From Cyclobacteriaceae bacterium (GTDB taxonomy: Bacteria; Bacteroidota; Bacteroidia; Cytophagales; Cyclobacteriaceae), in NCBI GenBank assembly GCA_028278225.1, contig JANQEU010000097.1:1-61998 (forward strand): a stretch of 61,998 bases of DNA, read 5' to 3'. Both the position numbers and the translations under genes were made by a program. Below, piece by piece: positions 44,403 through 52,655 of this stretch; the stretch's first letter is position 1, and every line of letters begins with the position of its first letter. The notes beneath the pieces were generated by a model that saw nothing but the letters and a program-made list of their open reading frames with translations, made no database searches and had not been told where the DNA came from.

Positions 44403-44587
44403 TAGAGGAGTAATTCCATCTTTTTGATCAGATCAAATCAGACTTACATCTTAAAAGTTGCCCAATCAATTCTTTTAGGATCATTTTGGAATAATTCATG
44501 GTTGAGATGACACATGTCATTGTAGTTCTGACGGTTATTTAATAACTACATACGGATTAGAGTCCGGTCATTAAATAACAAGAAATT

Positions 44588-45058
44588 ATGCAAAACGTCA
44601 TTCAATTCAAGTTGAATAACCAACCCATGGAATTGAAGGTGAACGGCAATGCCAACCTCCTGTGGGTAATACGGTATTTGTTACAGCTAACAGGTACCAA
44701 GTACGGATGTGGTACGGGTGATTGCGGGGCCTGTACCGTTCTGGTGAATAAAGAACCGATCAAAGCTTGCATGGCCTACATAGAAGATGTTGAAGATAAA
44801 GAGGTAATTACAATTGAAGGTTTGGCCAAGGGTGAAGATTTGCACCCGATGCAAAAAGCTTTCATCGAAAAAGATGCAATGCAGTGTGGGTTTTGCACTC
44901 CTGGAATGATTGTGAATGCTATAGGATTACTAAATGCAAATCCCGGTCTTTCACCGGAGGAACTTAAAAAAGGTATGGATCAGAACCTGTGCCGGTGCGG
45001 ATCATACGGAAGGATACTGGCTGCTATCAGTGAGGCATCTGAAAGAATGAACGGTTAA
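44588..45058 (+). CDS. 2Fe-2S subunit of a molybdenum hydroxylase
   Basis: A 156-residue two-cluster iron-sulfur subunit of the xanthine dehydrogenase family. The plant-type cluster binds Cys in YGCGTGDCGACTVLV and the C-terminal four-helix cluster binds CGFCTPGM and CRCGSYGRI. It passes electrons from the molybdenum cofactor subunit. It is 19 bp upstream of the large-subunit gene, forming a two-gene operon without a separate FAD subunit, as in isoquinoline 1-oxidoreductase (IorAB) and periplasmic aldehyde oxidoreductases that deliver electrons to cytochromes. Confidence 0.95.
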   Translation: MQNVIQFKLNNQPMELKVNGNANLLWVIRYLLQLTGTKYGCGTGDCGACTVLVNKEPIKACMAYIEDVEDKEVITIEGLAKGEDLHPMQKAFIEKDAMQCGFCTPGMIVNAIGLLNANPGLSPEELKKGMDQNLCRCGSYGRILAAISEASERMNG

Positions 45059-45077
45059 ACCTTAAAAAGAACTGACA

Positions 45078-47192
45078 ATGAAAACGTACATAAATGAAAC
45101 TGACGGGCCCGTCAATAAAGATCGACGCGATTTTCTCAAGAAATTAGGTTGCGGGGTTGTTGTTGTTTTTTCTGTTGGCACTCCCATTTACGGGATAACA
45201 CGAAAATCGGTGTTGGAAGACTTTAATGCCTACCTCCGTGTCAAGGAAGATGGCAGGGTTGATCTCTTTACCGGCAAAGTCGAAATGGGGCAGGGGGTAT
45301 GCACCTCCCTGGCGCAAGTCCTGGCTGAGGAGCTGGAAGTTGCCATTGATAAGGTGGATATGATCATGGGGGATACCGAATTATGCCCGTTTGATGCAGG
45401 AACATGGGGGTCCATGACTACGCCATATCATGATCCGCTCATCAGAGCCGCAGCGGCTGAGGCCCGTGAGGTATTTATTAAAATGGGGGCGGAAAAACTT
45501 GGCATCCCTCAGAAGAGGTTGAAGGTGGAAAATGGAGTGGTTTATGATACCGCAGATAGAAACAACAATGTTAGCTATGCTGAGTTGACAAAAGGGAAGA
45601 AAGTTATCAAAGGGGTTGCCAAACCAAAGTTGAAGGGGTCATCGGATTTCAGGATCATCGGAAAGCCTGTCCTTAGGCTGGATGCAATGCAAAAAGTGAC
45701 CGGAAAGGCGAAATACGCCGGAGATGTCACTTTGTCCGGCATGTTGCATGCCCGGATCAAAAGACCCGAAGCGTACAATGCAAAGCTGGTAAGTGTGGAC
45801 ACTTCGGCAATTGAAAACATAAACGGACTGGAAACGGTCAGGGACGGTGATCTTTTTGCGGTTTTACACGAATCACCGGATGTGGCACAGCAGGCTATTG
45901 TGAAAGTGAAGGCAAAATGGGATACTCCCAAAGCTAAGACGGATGATGTGAAAGTATTTGACTATTTCAAAGACAGCAATCCGGAAGAGGAAGAATTTGA
46001 GAGTGGAGGCAATGTAGAAGAGGGAAGGAGCAACTCCACTGTGGTTTTGGAAGAGGAGTACTATGACGGGTATAAAGCCCATGCTTCGATCGAGACACAT
46101 ACGGCCACAGCTGAATACAAAGATGGAAAACTTACGATGTGGGTTTCCACACAAACTCCTTTCGGCACAAGGCGGGCAGTGGCCGAAGCATTGGGTTTAC
46201 CCCAGGATAAGGTGCATATCAGGCAAAGTTTCCTGGGAGGTGGCTTTGGGGGTAAGATCTATAATCAACAGGCGATCGAAGTAGCAAAAATAGCCACTAA
46301 AGTCACCAAACCGGTTCAATTGATATGGTCCAGAAAGGAGGAGTTTCTCTATGACAGGTTCAGACCGGCGGCAGTCGTAAAGATCAGCTCCGGTATAAAC
46401 ACGGAGGGCAAGATCAACTTTTGGAATTATAATGTGCTTTTTGCGGGAGACCGGGGGGCTAAACTGTTTTATGAAGTTCCAAATTACAAGGGTGTAACCT
46501 CCAGCAGGAAAGACACTCATCCCCTGCAGACGGGAGCATGGAGGGCTCCCAGTAACAGCACCAATACTTTTGCGCGTGAATCCCACATAGATATGCTGGC
46601 AAACGCAGCAAAGATGGATCCGGTAGAATTCAGGTTGAAATGCCTGAAAAATCCGCGGGTAATTAAACCGTTGAAGGCCGTTGCCGATAAGTTTGGATGG
46701 AAACCAAATATGACACTTGATTCCGGGCGGGGATGGGGAGTGGCTCTCGGAGAAGATGTGAACGTCTATGTTGCGATGATGGCAGAAGTGGAAGTGGACC
46801 GGATAAATGGGGATGTAAAAGTCAGGCGTGTGGTTTGCTCCCAGGATATGGGGCAGGTTGTGAATCCTCAGGGAACCAGGCTGCAGGTAGAAGGAGGGAT
46901 AACGATGGGACTCGGATACGCACTTACCGAACATGTCCGGTTTGAAGGAGGCAAAGTAAAATCATTGAATTTCAGCGATTACGAAATTGCCAGATTTTCC
47001 ACAACACCGGAAATTGAGACTGTTTTCATTGATGATATGGACTCACAGCCTTTGGGCGGTGGCGAGCCTTCCATCATATGTGTTGGGGCCGTGGTCGGTA
47101 ATGCCATTTACAATGCCTGCGGAGCCAGGTTATATCAGATGCCTTTTACACCTGAACGTGTTTTGGCGGCTATTCAAAAAGGCGGGATGTAA
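45078..47192 (+). CDS. Molybdopterin-binding subunit of a xanthine dehydrogenase-family enzyme
   Basis: A 704-residue catalytic subunit. The N-terminus DRRDFLKKLGCGVVVVFSVG is a Tat-type leader (RRxFLK), so the enzyme is probably exported to the periplasm together with its Fe-S subunit. GGGFGGKIYNQQ is the cofactor-binding glycine motif, GAWRAPSNS binds the substrate side, and GGGEPS near the C-terminus supplies the catalytic glutamate. The substrate is likely an aldehyde or N-heterocycle; sequence does not decide. No molybdenum cofactor maturation gene (CoxI/XdhC-like) is adjacent. The stop is 7 bp from the stop of the opposing lipoprotein gene. Confidence 0.93.
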   Translation: MKTYINETDGPVNKDRRDFLKKLGCGVVVVFSVGTPIYGITRKSVLEDFNAYLRVKEDGRVDLFTGKVEMGQGVCTSLAQVLAEELEVAIDKVDMIMGDTELCPFDAGTWGSMTTPYHDPLIRAAAAEAREVFIKMGAEKLGIPQKRLKVENGVVYDTADRNNNVSYAELTKGKKVIKGVAKPKLKGSSDFRIIGKPVLRLDAMQKVTGKAKYAGDVTLSGMLHARIKRPEAYNAKLVSVDTSAIENINGLETVRDGDLFAVLHESPDVAQQAIVKVKAKWDTPKAKTDDVKVFDYFKDSNPEEEEFESGGNVEEGRSNSTVVLEEEYYDGYKAHASIETHTATAEYKDGKLTMWVSTQTPFGTRRAVAEALGLPQDKVHIRQSFLGGGFGGKIYNQQAIEVAKIATKVTKPVQLIWSRKEEFLYDRFRPAAVVKISSGINTEGKINFWNYNVLFAGDRGAKLFYEVPNYKGVTSSRKDTHPLQTGAWRAPSNSTNTFARESHIDMLANAAKMDPVEFRLKCLKNPRVIKPLKAVADKFGWKPNMTLDSGRGWGVALGEDVNVYVAMMAEVEVDRINGDVKVRRVVCSQDMGQVVNPQGTRLQVEGGITMGLGYALTEHVRFEGGKVKSLNFSDYEIARFSTTPEIETVFIDDMDSQPLGGGEPSIICVGAVVGNAIYNACGARLYQMPFTPERVLAAIQKGGM

Positions 47193-47199
47193 ACAGGGA

Positions 47200-47700
47200 T
47201 CACTTCCTGACCCATTTTAGTCGCAGACCTGCGTTTTGGGATTCTTCGGGCTGTATGACGAGGGTATCTCCGCTGAATGAAAACTTTCGTCTGACTACAG
47301 CATTCCATTCTCCGGGATTGGAGTGCGAAATTCTTGTATGACGGACTACACCTTCATTTTCCAGTACCTTGTACCTGCCCATGTAGAAATATGATCCTGT
47401 CAGGTGTTTCAGGGCGTCAATGGATATGGTATCCGTAAAATTTGGGAAGCGTAAATCCGTATCCTGATACCCTTTTACGGTCAGATGTAGTGCCATATTC
47501 TCGTAGTTATCATAAAGCAAATAGCCTTGCATTCCGTTTCGCCATTCATTCCAATCACCGGTGATAGTATCCTGCAATTCCATGATGTGCAGGGACCACA
47601 AACCACTGATGTTGCCAGCGGTTTTTTCTTTTTGGTCCTGACAACAGTTGAATGTCAGGGCAAGGAGGGTCAGTTTGATTAAAGTTGCGGTGTTCTTCAT
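47200..47700 (-). CDS. Lipocalin-like lipoprotein
   Basis: A 166-residue lipoprotein (signal MKNTATLIKLTLLALTFNCC, lipobox Cys). The mature protein has the composition of a short beta-barrel: GLWSLHIMELQDTITGDWNEWRNGMQGYLLYDNYENMALHLTVKG is the opening of a lipocalin-like domain I recall from Bacteroidota proteins. The ATG at 47700 starts at the signal peptide; the frame is open to 47763. It converges on the molybdenum hydroxylase gene. Confidence 0.72.
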   Translation of the reverse strand: MKNTATLIKLTLLALTFNCCQDQKEKTAGNISGLWSLHIMELQDTITGDWNEWRNGMQGYLLYDNYENMALHLTVKGYQDTDLRFPNFTDTISIDALKHLTGSYFYMGRYKVLENEGVVRHTRISHSNPGEWNAVVRRKFSFSGDTLVIQPEESQNAGLRLKWVRK

Positions 47701-47915
47701 TGGATAGCGTTCCAAACCATAGTAACATTTAAATGCCATGGTACTATCACGAAGCTGTAACATATATAATAAAGAGTTAAGATTAGAAAGTTGGCTGGTG
47801 CGATTTGGTCAGGAATGGGATTTTTTCAATAAAAATCGATTACACATAAATAGGGATAGTTTTGATCTTACATGTATTTATACGTATATTAACCGTATAT
47901 AATACGATTAATAAT

Positions 47916-48329
47916 ATGAATTCTAAACGGAAATGCCTGCATTGTGGCGAAGAATTGGATGGCAGGGCGGACCAGAAGTTTTGCAATGACAGTTGCCGGG
48001 CCAGGCATCACAACACACATAAAAACCCCGGTGAACAGGAAATCAGAAGGATCAACAGCCTCCTCCGTCATAATCGCAAGGTGCTCAGAACGCTGTGTCC
48101 GGAAGGCAAAACTACCGTAAGGAAAGATGTACTTGACCGAATGGGTTTCAACTATGAATACTTTACCCGGATTTACAGGACGCAAAACAACCAGGTCTAT
48201 TTCCTGAACTACGATTACGCTTTCCTGCCGTTGGTGCAGGAAGGGACAAAGAAGGTCCTGATCATACAGCGCCAGGACTATATGGACAGGTATGAACTGC
48301 CTCTTTGGCCTGAAATTGATAAAAACTAA
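47916..48329 (+). CDS. Zn-ribbon protein (DUF2116-like)
   Basis: A 137-residue protein. The N-terminal zinc ribbon has CLHCGEELDGRADQKFCNDSCRARHHN, four Cys in CxxC...CxxxC spacing. The rest (EIRRINSLLRHNRKVLRTLCPEGKTTVRKDVLDRMGFNYEYFTRIYRT) is the characteristic Bacteroidota continuation of this small family. It was started at ATG 47916 because the family begins at the ribbon; the frame is open to 47862. Its last 68 bp overlap a truncated ParB-like gene on the other strand. Role unknown. Confidence 0.83.
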   Translation: MNSKRKCLHCGEELDGRADQKFCNDSCRARHHNTHKNPGEQEIRRINSLLRHNRKVLRTLCPEGKTTVRKDVLDRMGFNYEYFTRIYRTQNNQVYFLNYDYAFLPLVQEGTKKVLIIQRQDYMDRYELPLWPEIDKN

Positions 48330-48546
48330 CTATGAGTTCTTTTGTTTCGTAGCTCAGTCCAAGCTCCATACAGATAGCATACCGGTTGTGCCCATCAATA
48401 AGGATTTTTTCGCCATTTTCTTTTGCCCACAGGATCAGCGGATCCCTGCATCCTTCTTCCAGAAGACTCTGTTTCAGGGTGAATTTTTCTTCACCGGACA
48501 AAGGTGTGATGAACGTTTTGAGTTCATCGAGGATTGTAATCGTCAT
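48262..48546 (-). pseudogene. Truncated ParB-like protein
   Basis: 94 codons from ATG 48546. ITILDELKTFITPLSGEEKFTLKQSLLEEGCRDPLILW and ILIDGHNRYAICMELGL form the N-terminal ParB/Srx-like domain with the GHNR box. Normal relatives continue for over 100 residues. Here the sequence stops resembling the family around YETKEL and the frame runs out (SFYQFQAKEAVHTCPYSPGAV) antisense to the Zn-ribbon gene. It is therefore a 5' fragment of a gene of the type carried on mobile elements, truncated at or before 48330. Its promoter region still looks intact. Confidence 0.72.
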
Positions 48547-48666
48547 TTTGGATGTGTAGTTTACGGTCTTAAAATTAGATTTAATTCCGGAAAAAGCACA
48601 TTTTCCAATTGCACAATTTGATTTTTGCTCCTGAAGCATAGTGGTCCGGAAGCAAAACAAGACTGA

Positions 48667-48708
48667 CAAATATACTAATAATATTAGTATTATGCTAATA
48701 TTATTAGT
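48667..48708 (-). promoter_or_regulatory. Promoter and palindromic operator of the ParB-like fragment
   Basis: A minus-strand -7 element TATATTTG lies at 48667-48674. It is abutted by a perfect 14-bp inverted repeat, ACTAATAATATTAG (48674-48687) and CTAATATTATTAGT (48695-48708), with a 7-bp centre. The segment TATGCTAATAT is identical to part of operator O1 of the abiEi-like gene. Confidence 0.65.
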
Positions 48709-48800
48709 TAAATATGTAATAATATGGTAGTTTTTTAAACGAAGCAGACCTGACCGGTGAATCGCTTTTTTACTTTAATAAAACCTCTGACCTCTTTAAA

Positions 48801-48830
48801 TAAAAAAAGAGCGGCCAACCCTGACCGCTC
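48801..48830 (-). terminator. Rho-independent terminator
   Basis: GAGCGG (48809-48814) and CCGCTC (48825-48830) pair, extended by a G-U and two more pairs. On the minus strand a run of seven T follows. It would terminate transcripts entering from the CTD-like remnant to its right. Confidence 0.65.
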
Positions 48831-48837
48831 CTACTCA

Positions 48838-48966
48838 TCACAACTGGCACTCTTCAGTTGCATTGGCGATGGTCACAAGATATGACCCCCGAGGTAACCG
48901 ATCTGTCCAAAGCGGGATATTCAATCCCTCAATGGCATGGTCATCCTGAAGAAAAAAAGGGCAGCC
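48838..48966 (-). pseudogene. Possible C-terminal remnant of a T9SS-secreted protein
   Basis: An open minus-strand stretch of 42 codons without a start codon, following an in-frame TAG. The end reads HAIEGLNIPLWTDRLPRG, then SYLVTIANATEECQL, which resembles the last strands of a type IX sorting domain (L-P-x-G-x-Y-x-L-x-x). A terminator lies 8 bp after its stop, as expected for a former gene end. The fit is by eye and short. It lies just downstream of a PorP/SprF gene on the same strand. Confidence 0.4.
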
Positions 48967-48983
48967 CTAAAAAGGACTACCCT
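48950..48983 (-). terminator. Rho-independent terminator of the porP-like gene
   Basis: On the minus strand AGGGTAGTCC pairs with GGGCTGCCCT (two G-U pairs) across a 6-nt loop, followed by a run of seven T. It lies about 55 bp after the PorP/SprF stop. Confidence 0.75.
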
Positions 48984-49036
48984 CACATTTACCAGAACTA
49001 AATCTGTTTCTATTTCTTTGCCGGTTTTAATCCTAT

Positions 49037-50011
49037 TTAGTTGTACACATAGTTCTTCCATTTGCCACCAAAGCACCTCGGCGTACGAAGCACCACTTTC
49101 TTGATTTTGTCCACCTTGAAGGTCACGTGTACCTCGTGAGATGCGCCGGGGTTGAACCCTGATATCTCATAGCCCATGTCATAAGCATAGTCCAGTTCTA
49201 TTCTATCATTGATCTTGAAACCTAACAGGAAGAATCCATTGCCTGTGTTTCGGTAACCTCCGCCCACAAACCAGAGATCATTGAGGATCATCAGTATGTT
49301 GCCTTCCACTGCCAATGAAGTAGCTATCTCCGACCTGATCAATATCGAAGGGCGAAGTCTTACCCTGCCGGATACGACAAAATTGGATCCTGCATTGATG
49401 TGCAAGCCATTGGTGAGAGCCTGTCCCAGCCGGATGTTTTCCCTTGAGAATTTGGGCAGACTGATCCCTGCGAAAAACAGCTCGTCATAATAGAACAATC
49501 CGAATCCCGGCTTCACGTCCAAAGAGGCTGAATAATCATACTGGTGATCCCCTACCTGTTCTTCGGTAGCCTGGAAATTATCTACACGGATATTCCACCT
49601 CATCCCAAAACTTAAAACGCCAAGATGGGAGAAATTCACCGGTATACGGTAAGAACCGTCAACTGAAAGGTTGGTTAAGGATGAATTGCCCACCTGGTCC
49701 GAAACCAGCATCAGTCCTGCACCGGCACTTAAGTTGATTGGCATTGTACCGGAGACACCGATCGTTCTGGGAGCTCCTTCGACATTAAACCACTGCGCCC
49801 TGTAAAACGTGTTAGCCTTCATTTCTACCTGCAAACCGCTGGTGGCAGGATTAAAGTACTCCTGGTTCACGGAATAAAAACTGAACCTGGCGATGGATTG
49901 ACCTCTACTTTGACAAACAAGAAGTAGAAACAGGATAACGGCACTGACCTTCAGGATAATCTTTCCTAAGAAGCTGATAAACGTAAATAAGTAGTCTGGT
50001 AAACTTTTCAT
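49037..50011 (-). CDS. PorP/SprF family type IX secretion membrane protein
   Basis: A 324-residue outer-membrane protein. After a signal peptide it shows FSFYSVNQEYFNPATSG, the hallmark NPAxxG opening of PorP/SprF, then TFYRAQWFNVEGAPRTIGVSG and repeated beta-strands, ending LDYAYDMGYEISGFNPGASHEVHVTFKVD. PorP/SprF proteins are outer-membrane barrels that anchor or help export T9SS cargo such as the gliding adhesin SprB. They normally sit next to the cargo gene; here only a possible sorting-domain remnant is nearby. ATG 50011 is preferred over 50083 because it opens the signal peptide. Confidence 0.9.
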   Translation of the reverse strand: MKSLPDYLFTFISFLGKIILKVSAVILFLLLVCQSRGQSIARFSFYSVNQEYFNPATSGLQVEMKANTFYRAQWFNVEGAPRTIGVSGTMPINLSAGAGLMLVSDQVGNSSLTNLSVDGSYRIPVNFSHLGVLSFGMRWNIRVDNFQATEEQVGDHQYDYSASLDVKPGFGLFYYDELFFAGISLPKFSRENIRLGQALTNGLHINAGSNFVVSGRVRLRPSILIRSEIATSLAVEGNILMILNDLWFVGGGYRNTGNGFFLLGFKINDRIELDYAYDMGYEISGFNPGASHEVHVTFKVDKIKKVVLRTPRCFGGKWKNYVYN

Positions 50012-50451
50012 TTTGGTAAACTTTAAATGTGTGACCAAAGGAAAAGTGCAGCGATAAAAGACACCAGAAAGTGACATAGACAAGGGCTCACCCGAATTCA
50101 GATATTCATAGACAAAGCGTCACACCTAGTTCAGATAAAAATGTATATACCTGTAAATCAACAAGTTATGGTTTTAGACGTGTTTTACTCCATATCCATA
50201 GATGTCATCGAATTTCCGCTCGATCAGGGGATATCACGGGTTGGGCAGCATATAGAAGGTGGCAGCGGACATTCAGAGATTTATAATTTTTTAGCTGACA
50301 GATACACATTTATAATGAATGCAGAAAAGCCATTTCCATGGCCAACCTTCCATACCTGGGGTGGGGTTGTGGCAGAGTATTGATTGTCAAAAGGTCAAAA
50401 AGTCCCGGACGTGCGGGGATGCCAGAACCGGGCTTTCAGACAGCTTCCATC
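50012..50451. other. Intergenic region without a recognisable gene
   Basis: About 440 bp between the PorP/SprF start and the Arc gene stop. An 80-codon plus-strand frame (50141-50383) has no family resemblance and no promoter. No repeat or strong hairpin is visible. It likely carries the PorP promoter at its left end. Confidence 0.45.
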
Positions 50452-50607
50452 CTATTTTTTCGGAAGCCGTCCTGCTTCTTTGAGGGCCTTGTGAATGAGC
50501 CATTCCAATTGTCCGTTTGTGCTTCTGAAATCGTCGGCCGCCCATTTTTCTATGGCCCTGAGACTGGATTCATTGAGACGCAGCACAAATGGTTTTTTCT
50601 TTGCCAT
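50452..50607 (-). CDS. Arc-type ribbon-helix-helix DNA-binding protein
   Basis: A 51-residue protein: KKKPFVLRLNESSLRAIEKW, then AADDFRSTNGQLEWLIHKALKEAGRLPKK. This is a full Arc/MetJ-type fold, with the DNA-contacting strand (PFVLRL) and the two helices bearing E-x-W-A and N-G-Q-x-E-W-L. Arc-like proteins bind DNA as dimers of dimers at tandem sites. The start is one base after the stop of the upstream gene, so it is the third gene of the SPFH operon. It probably autoregulates that operon through the TGATATCA pair at 52031-52049. Its shortness makes it easy to miss. Confidence 0.88.
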   Translation of the reverse strand: MAKKKPFVLRLNESSLRAIEKWAADDFRSTNGQLEWLIHKALKEAGRLPKK

Positions 50608-50608
50608 G

Positions 50609-51145
50609 CTAATTCATTTCCCAGTTCAACCTGAGCTGATCAATTGCCGTTTCCAGTTCCTTAGGTTTCTGAGTGCCCAGCAGAAGTCCTTTGCCATTAC
50701 TGAAATCAACCTGCAATCCCCAATTACCGCGTATATTAAATGCTTTCTTCCTGAATCTTATGCGATAGCCCCATCCGCCATATTCCAGGATTGGTTTGTA
50801 CTTTCTGACGTAAAGCCTTTTTACATTATCCTGGGTCAATGTTCTGAATGTGGAAAAATACGGCAAGAATTTGTATCTCACCGAACCCTCATCTACCTGG
50901 ATGACAAGCCTGTGAATACTGATAAATATTAAGATCCCGGTTATCAGTACCAAAGAAAACAAAGTAACCAGGATCAACGCCGTATCGGACATAGGGTTAT
51001 TTCCCCATGTTTCGCCCACAATGATCTGCTTGTAAAAGCCGCGCCCAAAGATCCAGAACATTAATAGCGTCATGGCAATGACCAAATACCAGGACCATGT
51101 GAATCGAAAGGTTTGAGTTTCCTCAAAGATCACTTTTCCTTTCAT
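50609..51145 (-). CDS. Two-helix membrane protein of the SPFH operon
   Basis: A 178-residue protein with two TM segments near the N-terminus (WYLVIAMTLLMFWIFGRGF and ALILVTLFSLVLITGILIFI), then a soluble PH-like region (GSVRYKFLPYFSTFRTLTQDNVKRLYVRKY, GYRIRFRKKAFNIRGNWGLQVDFSNGKGLLLGTQKPKELETAI). The latter pattern resembles bacterial PH domains that follow paired TM helices. It lies 6 bp after the SPFH gene and one base ahead of the Arc gene. The operon order SPFH - PH-like membrane protein - Arc recurs in other bacteria to my recollection. Function unknown. Confidence 0.78.
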   Translation of the reverse strand: MKGKVIFEETQTFRFTWSWYLVIAMTLLMFWIFGRGFYKQIIVGETWGNNPMSDTALILVTLFSLVLITGILIFISIHRLVIQVDEGSVRYKFLPYFSTFRTLTQDNVKRLYVRKYKPILEYGGWGYRIRFRKKAFNIRGNWGLQVDFSNGKGLLLGTQKPKELETAIDQLRLNWEMN

Positions 51146-51151
51146 GCTTCT

Positions 51152-52003
51152 CTAATTGTAGATCGTGCCCGAATTGATAACCGGGGCTACGTCTTTATCT
51201 GCACAGAGGACAACCATCAGGTTACTTACCATGGAAGCTTTTCGCTCCTCGTCCAGATCAATGATCTCTTTCTTGGAAAGCTCGTCCAGGGCCATATCCA
51301 CCATACCGACCGCTCCTTCCACTATCTTGTGCCTGGCGGCCACAATGGCGGTGGCTTGCTGTCTTCTCAGCATAGCGCTGGCGATTTCCTCTGCATAAGC
51401 GAGATATCCTATTCTGGCCTCAAGGATGTCGATCCCGGCGATTTTCAGTCTTTCTTCGATCTCTCTTTCAAGGGCATCGTTCACCTCATGCAATCCTGAG
51501 CGCAGCGTTATTTCAGCCTGGGCATCATCGAAATTATCGTAAGGATACCGGGCTGCCATTTTCCTGACTGCTGCGTCAGTCTGTACTCTTACGAAATTTT
51601 CATAGTCATCCACTTCAAATGCAGCCGCATAAGTGTCCTGAACCTTCCAGACCAGGATCACTGAAATCAATATTGGATTCCCCAGCTTGTCATTGACCTT
51701 TACACGCTCACTGTCAAAGTTTCTCGCCCGGAGGGATATTGATTTTTTGAAGTAAAAAGGATTGGCCCAATGAAATCCATTTTGTTTTACAGTTCCGATG
51801 TATCTACCGAATAAGACAAGAACCCTTGAACCGTTTGGATTTACGTAGAAGAAGCCGGGAAGACAAAAAACAAAAATTACAACAGGTATGATCCCTACCG
51901 GCCCCATCTTTAAAGTGAAGAGGGCGGTAATCCCCAGGATCAGTTCAATCACAACCATGAGATAACCTGATAAGGGTCGGTTCGATTTTTCTTTGGACTT
52001 CAT
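51152..52003 (-). CDS. SPFH/Band 7 domain membrane protein
   Basis: A 283-residue prohibitin/stomatin-like protein. Two TM segments at the N-terminus (GYLMVVIELILGITALFTL and IIPVVIFVFCLPGFFYV) are followed by the Band 7 domain: NGSRVLVLFGRYIGTVKQNGFHWANPF, then SLRARNFDSERVKVND, DAAVRKMAARYPYDNF and IEERLKIAGIDILEARIGYLAYAEEIASAMLRRQQATAIVAARHKIVEGA. Such proteins form membrane-attached oligomeric cages or microdomains. It leads a three-gene operon whose last gene encodes an Arc-type regulator. Two TGATATCA palindromes are 28 bp upstream of its start. Confidence 0.92.
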   Translation of the reverse strand: MKSKEKSNRPLSGYLMVVIELILGITALFTLKMGPVGIIPVVIFVFCLPGFFYVNPNGSRVLVLFGRYIGTVKQNGFHWANPFYFKKSISLRARNFDSERVKVNDKLGNPILISVILVWKVQDTYAAAFEVDDYENFVRVQTDAAVRKMAARYPYDNFDDAQAEITLRSGLHEVNDALEREIEERLKIAGIDILEARIGYLAYAEEIASAMLRRQQATAIVAARHKIVEGAVGMVDMALDELSKKEIIDLDEERKASMVSNLMVVLCADKDVAPVINSGTIYN

Positions 52004-52030
52004 AGCGTTAGAATTTTTTATGAATTAATA

Positions 52031-52049
52031 TGATATCAAAATGATATCA
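52031..52049. promoter_or_regulatory. Paired TGATATCA operator of the SPFH-Arc operon
   Basis: Two perfect 8-bp palindromes TGATATCA at 52031-52038 and 52042-52049, spaced 11 bp start to start (one helical turn), in the divergent region between the SPFH gene and the membrane protein at 52081. Tandem palindromes one turn apart suit a ribbon-helix-helix repressor such as the operon's own Arc-like protein. Confidence 0.7.
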
Positions 52050-52080
52050 ATATAATTTACGTAATTTTTCATAATAGGTT

Positions 52081-52611
52081 ATGAATTCTTTTGTGATCTT
52101 TGCCAGGTACATGAAGAAGCGATTCAAAAACTGGTCTGAATTCTATCAGAGAATCAACCTGGTTTTTAATGGGATCATTGCATTCTCGCTACTTCCTTTT
52201 GCATGGGTATTTCTGGAGCTGGAAAGGGGGGGAGGGGGATTGTCAATAATCACGGGATGGTCGAGATATGTATTTCAGGCGTCAGTACTGATCATGATCG
52301 GATTAGGACTTAACTGGGCGCATCGTTCAGGGAAAAAGGCAATCGAAGCGATTCCGGTAAAGATGACATTACGCGATAAACTATGGGAGTACTACCAGGT
52401 TCAGGTAAGGAAACTCATTCTCTTCGAAGCTACTGCGGTACTTGCGCTCATAGCCACATACATTAACAGTGATTACTTATTTGTATTTGCCTATGTCTTT
52501 ATCCTTTTCCTGTTTTCGATGAACCGGCCCAGATATGATAAAGTGGTGGATGAGCTGAAACTCAGTAAAAAGGAAAGGAAGCTCCTTGAGTCCGGTGTCG
52601 ATCTGGAGTGA
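52081..52611 (+). CDS. Membrane protein of unknown function
   Basis: A 176-residue protein with about four TM segments (LVFNGIIAFSLLPFAWVFL, YVFQASVLIMIGLGLNW, LILFEATAVLALIATYI, YLFVFAYVFILFLFSM) and a charged C-terminal tail (DKVVDELKLSKKERKLLESG). Starts at 52081 or at ATG 52111 are both possible; the second begins with a basic KKRFKNW. It is divergent from the SPFH gene, across the paired TGATATCA sites. No family is recognised. Confidence 0.68.
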   Translation: MNSFVIFARYMKKRFKNWSEFYQRINLVFNGIIAFSLLPFAWVFLELERGGGGLSIITGWSRYVFQASVLIMIGLGLNWAHRSGKKAIEAIPVKMTLRDKLWEYYQVQVRKLILFEATAVLALIATYINSDYLFVFAYVFILFLFSMNRPRYDKVVDELKLSKKERKLLESGVDLE

Positions 52612-52655
52612 CGCAACTATACGATGCAGGTTTAAATGTCCCATAGTGGGAAATA

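Noticed and set aside
50141-50383. 80-codon plus-strand frame between porP and the Arc gene
   Set aside because: No family resemblance, no promoter and no downstream terminator; the composition does not look like a protein.
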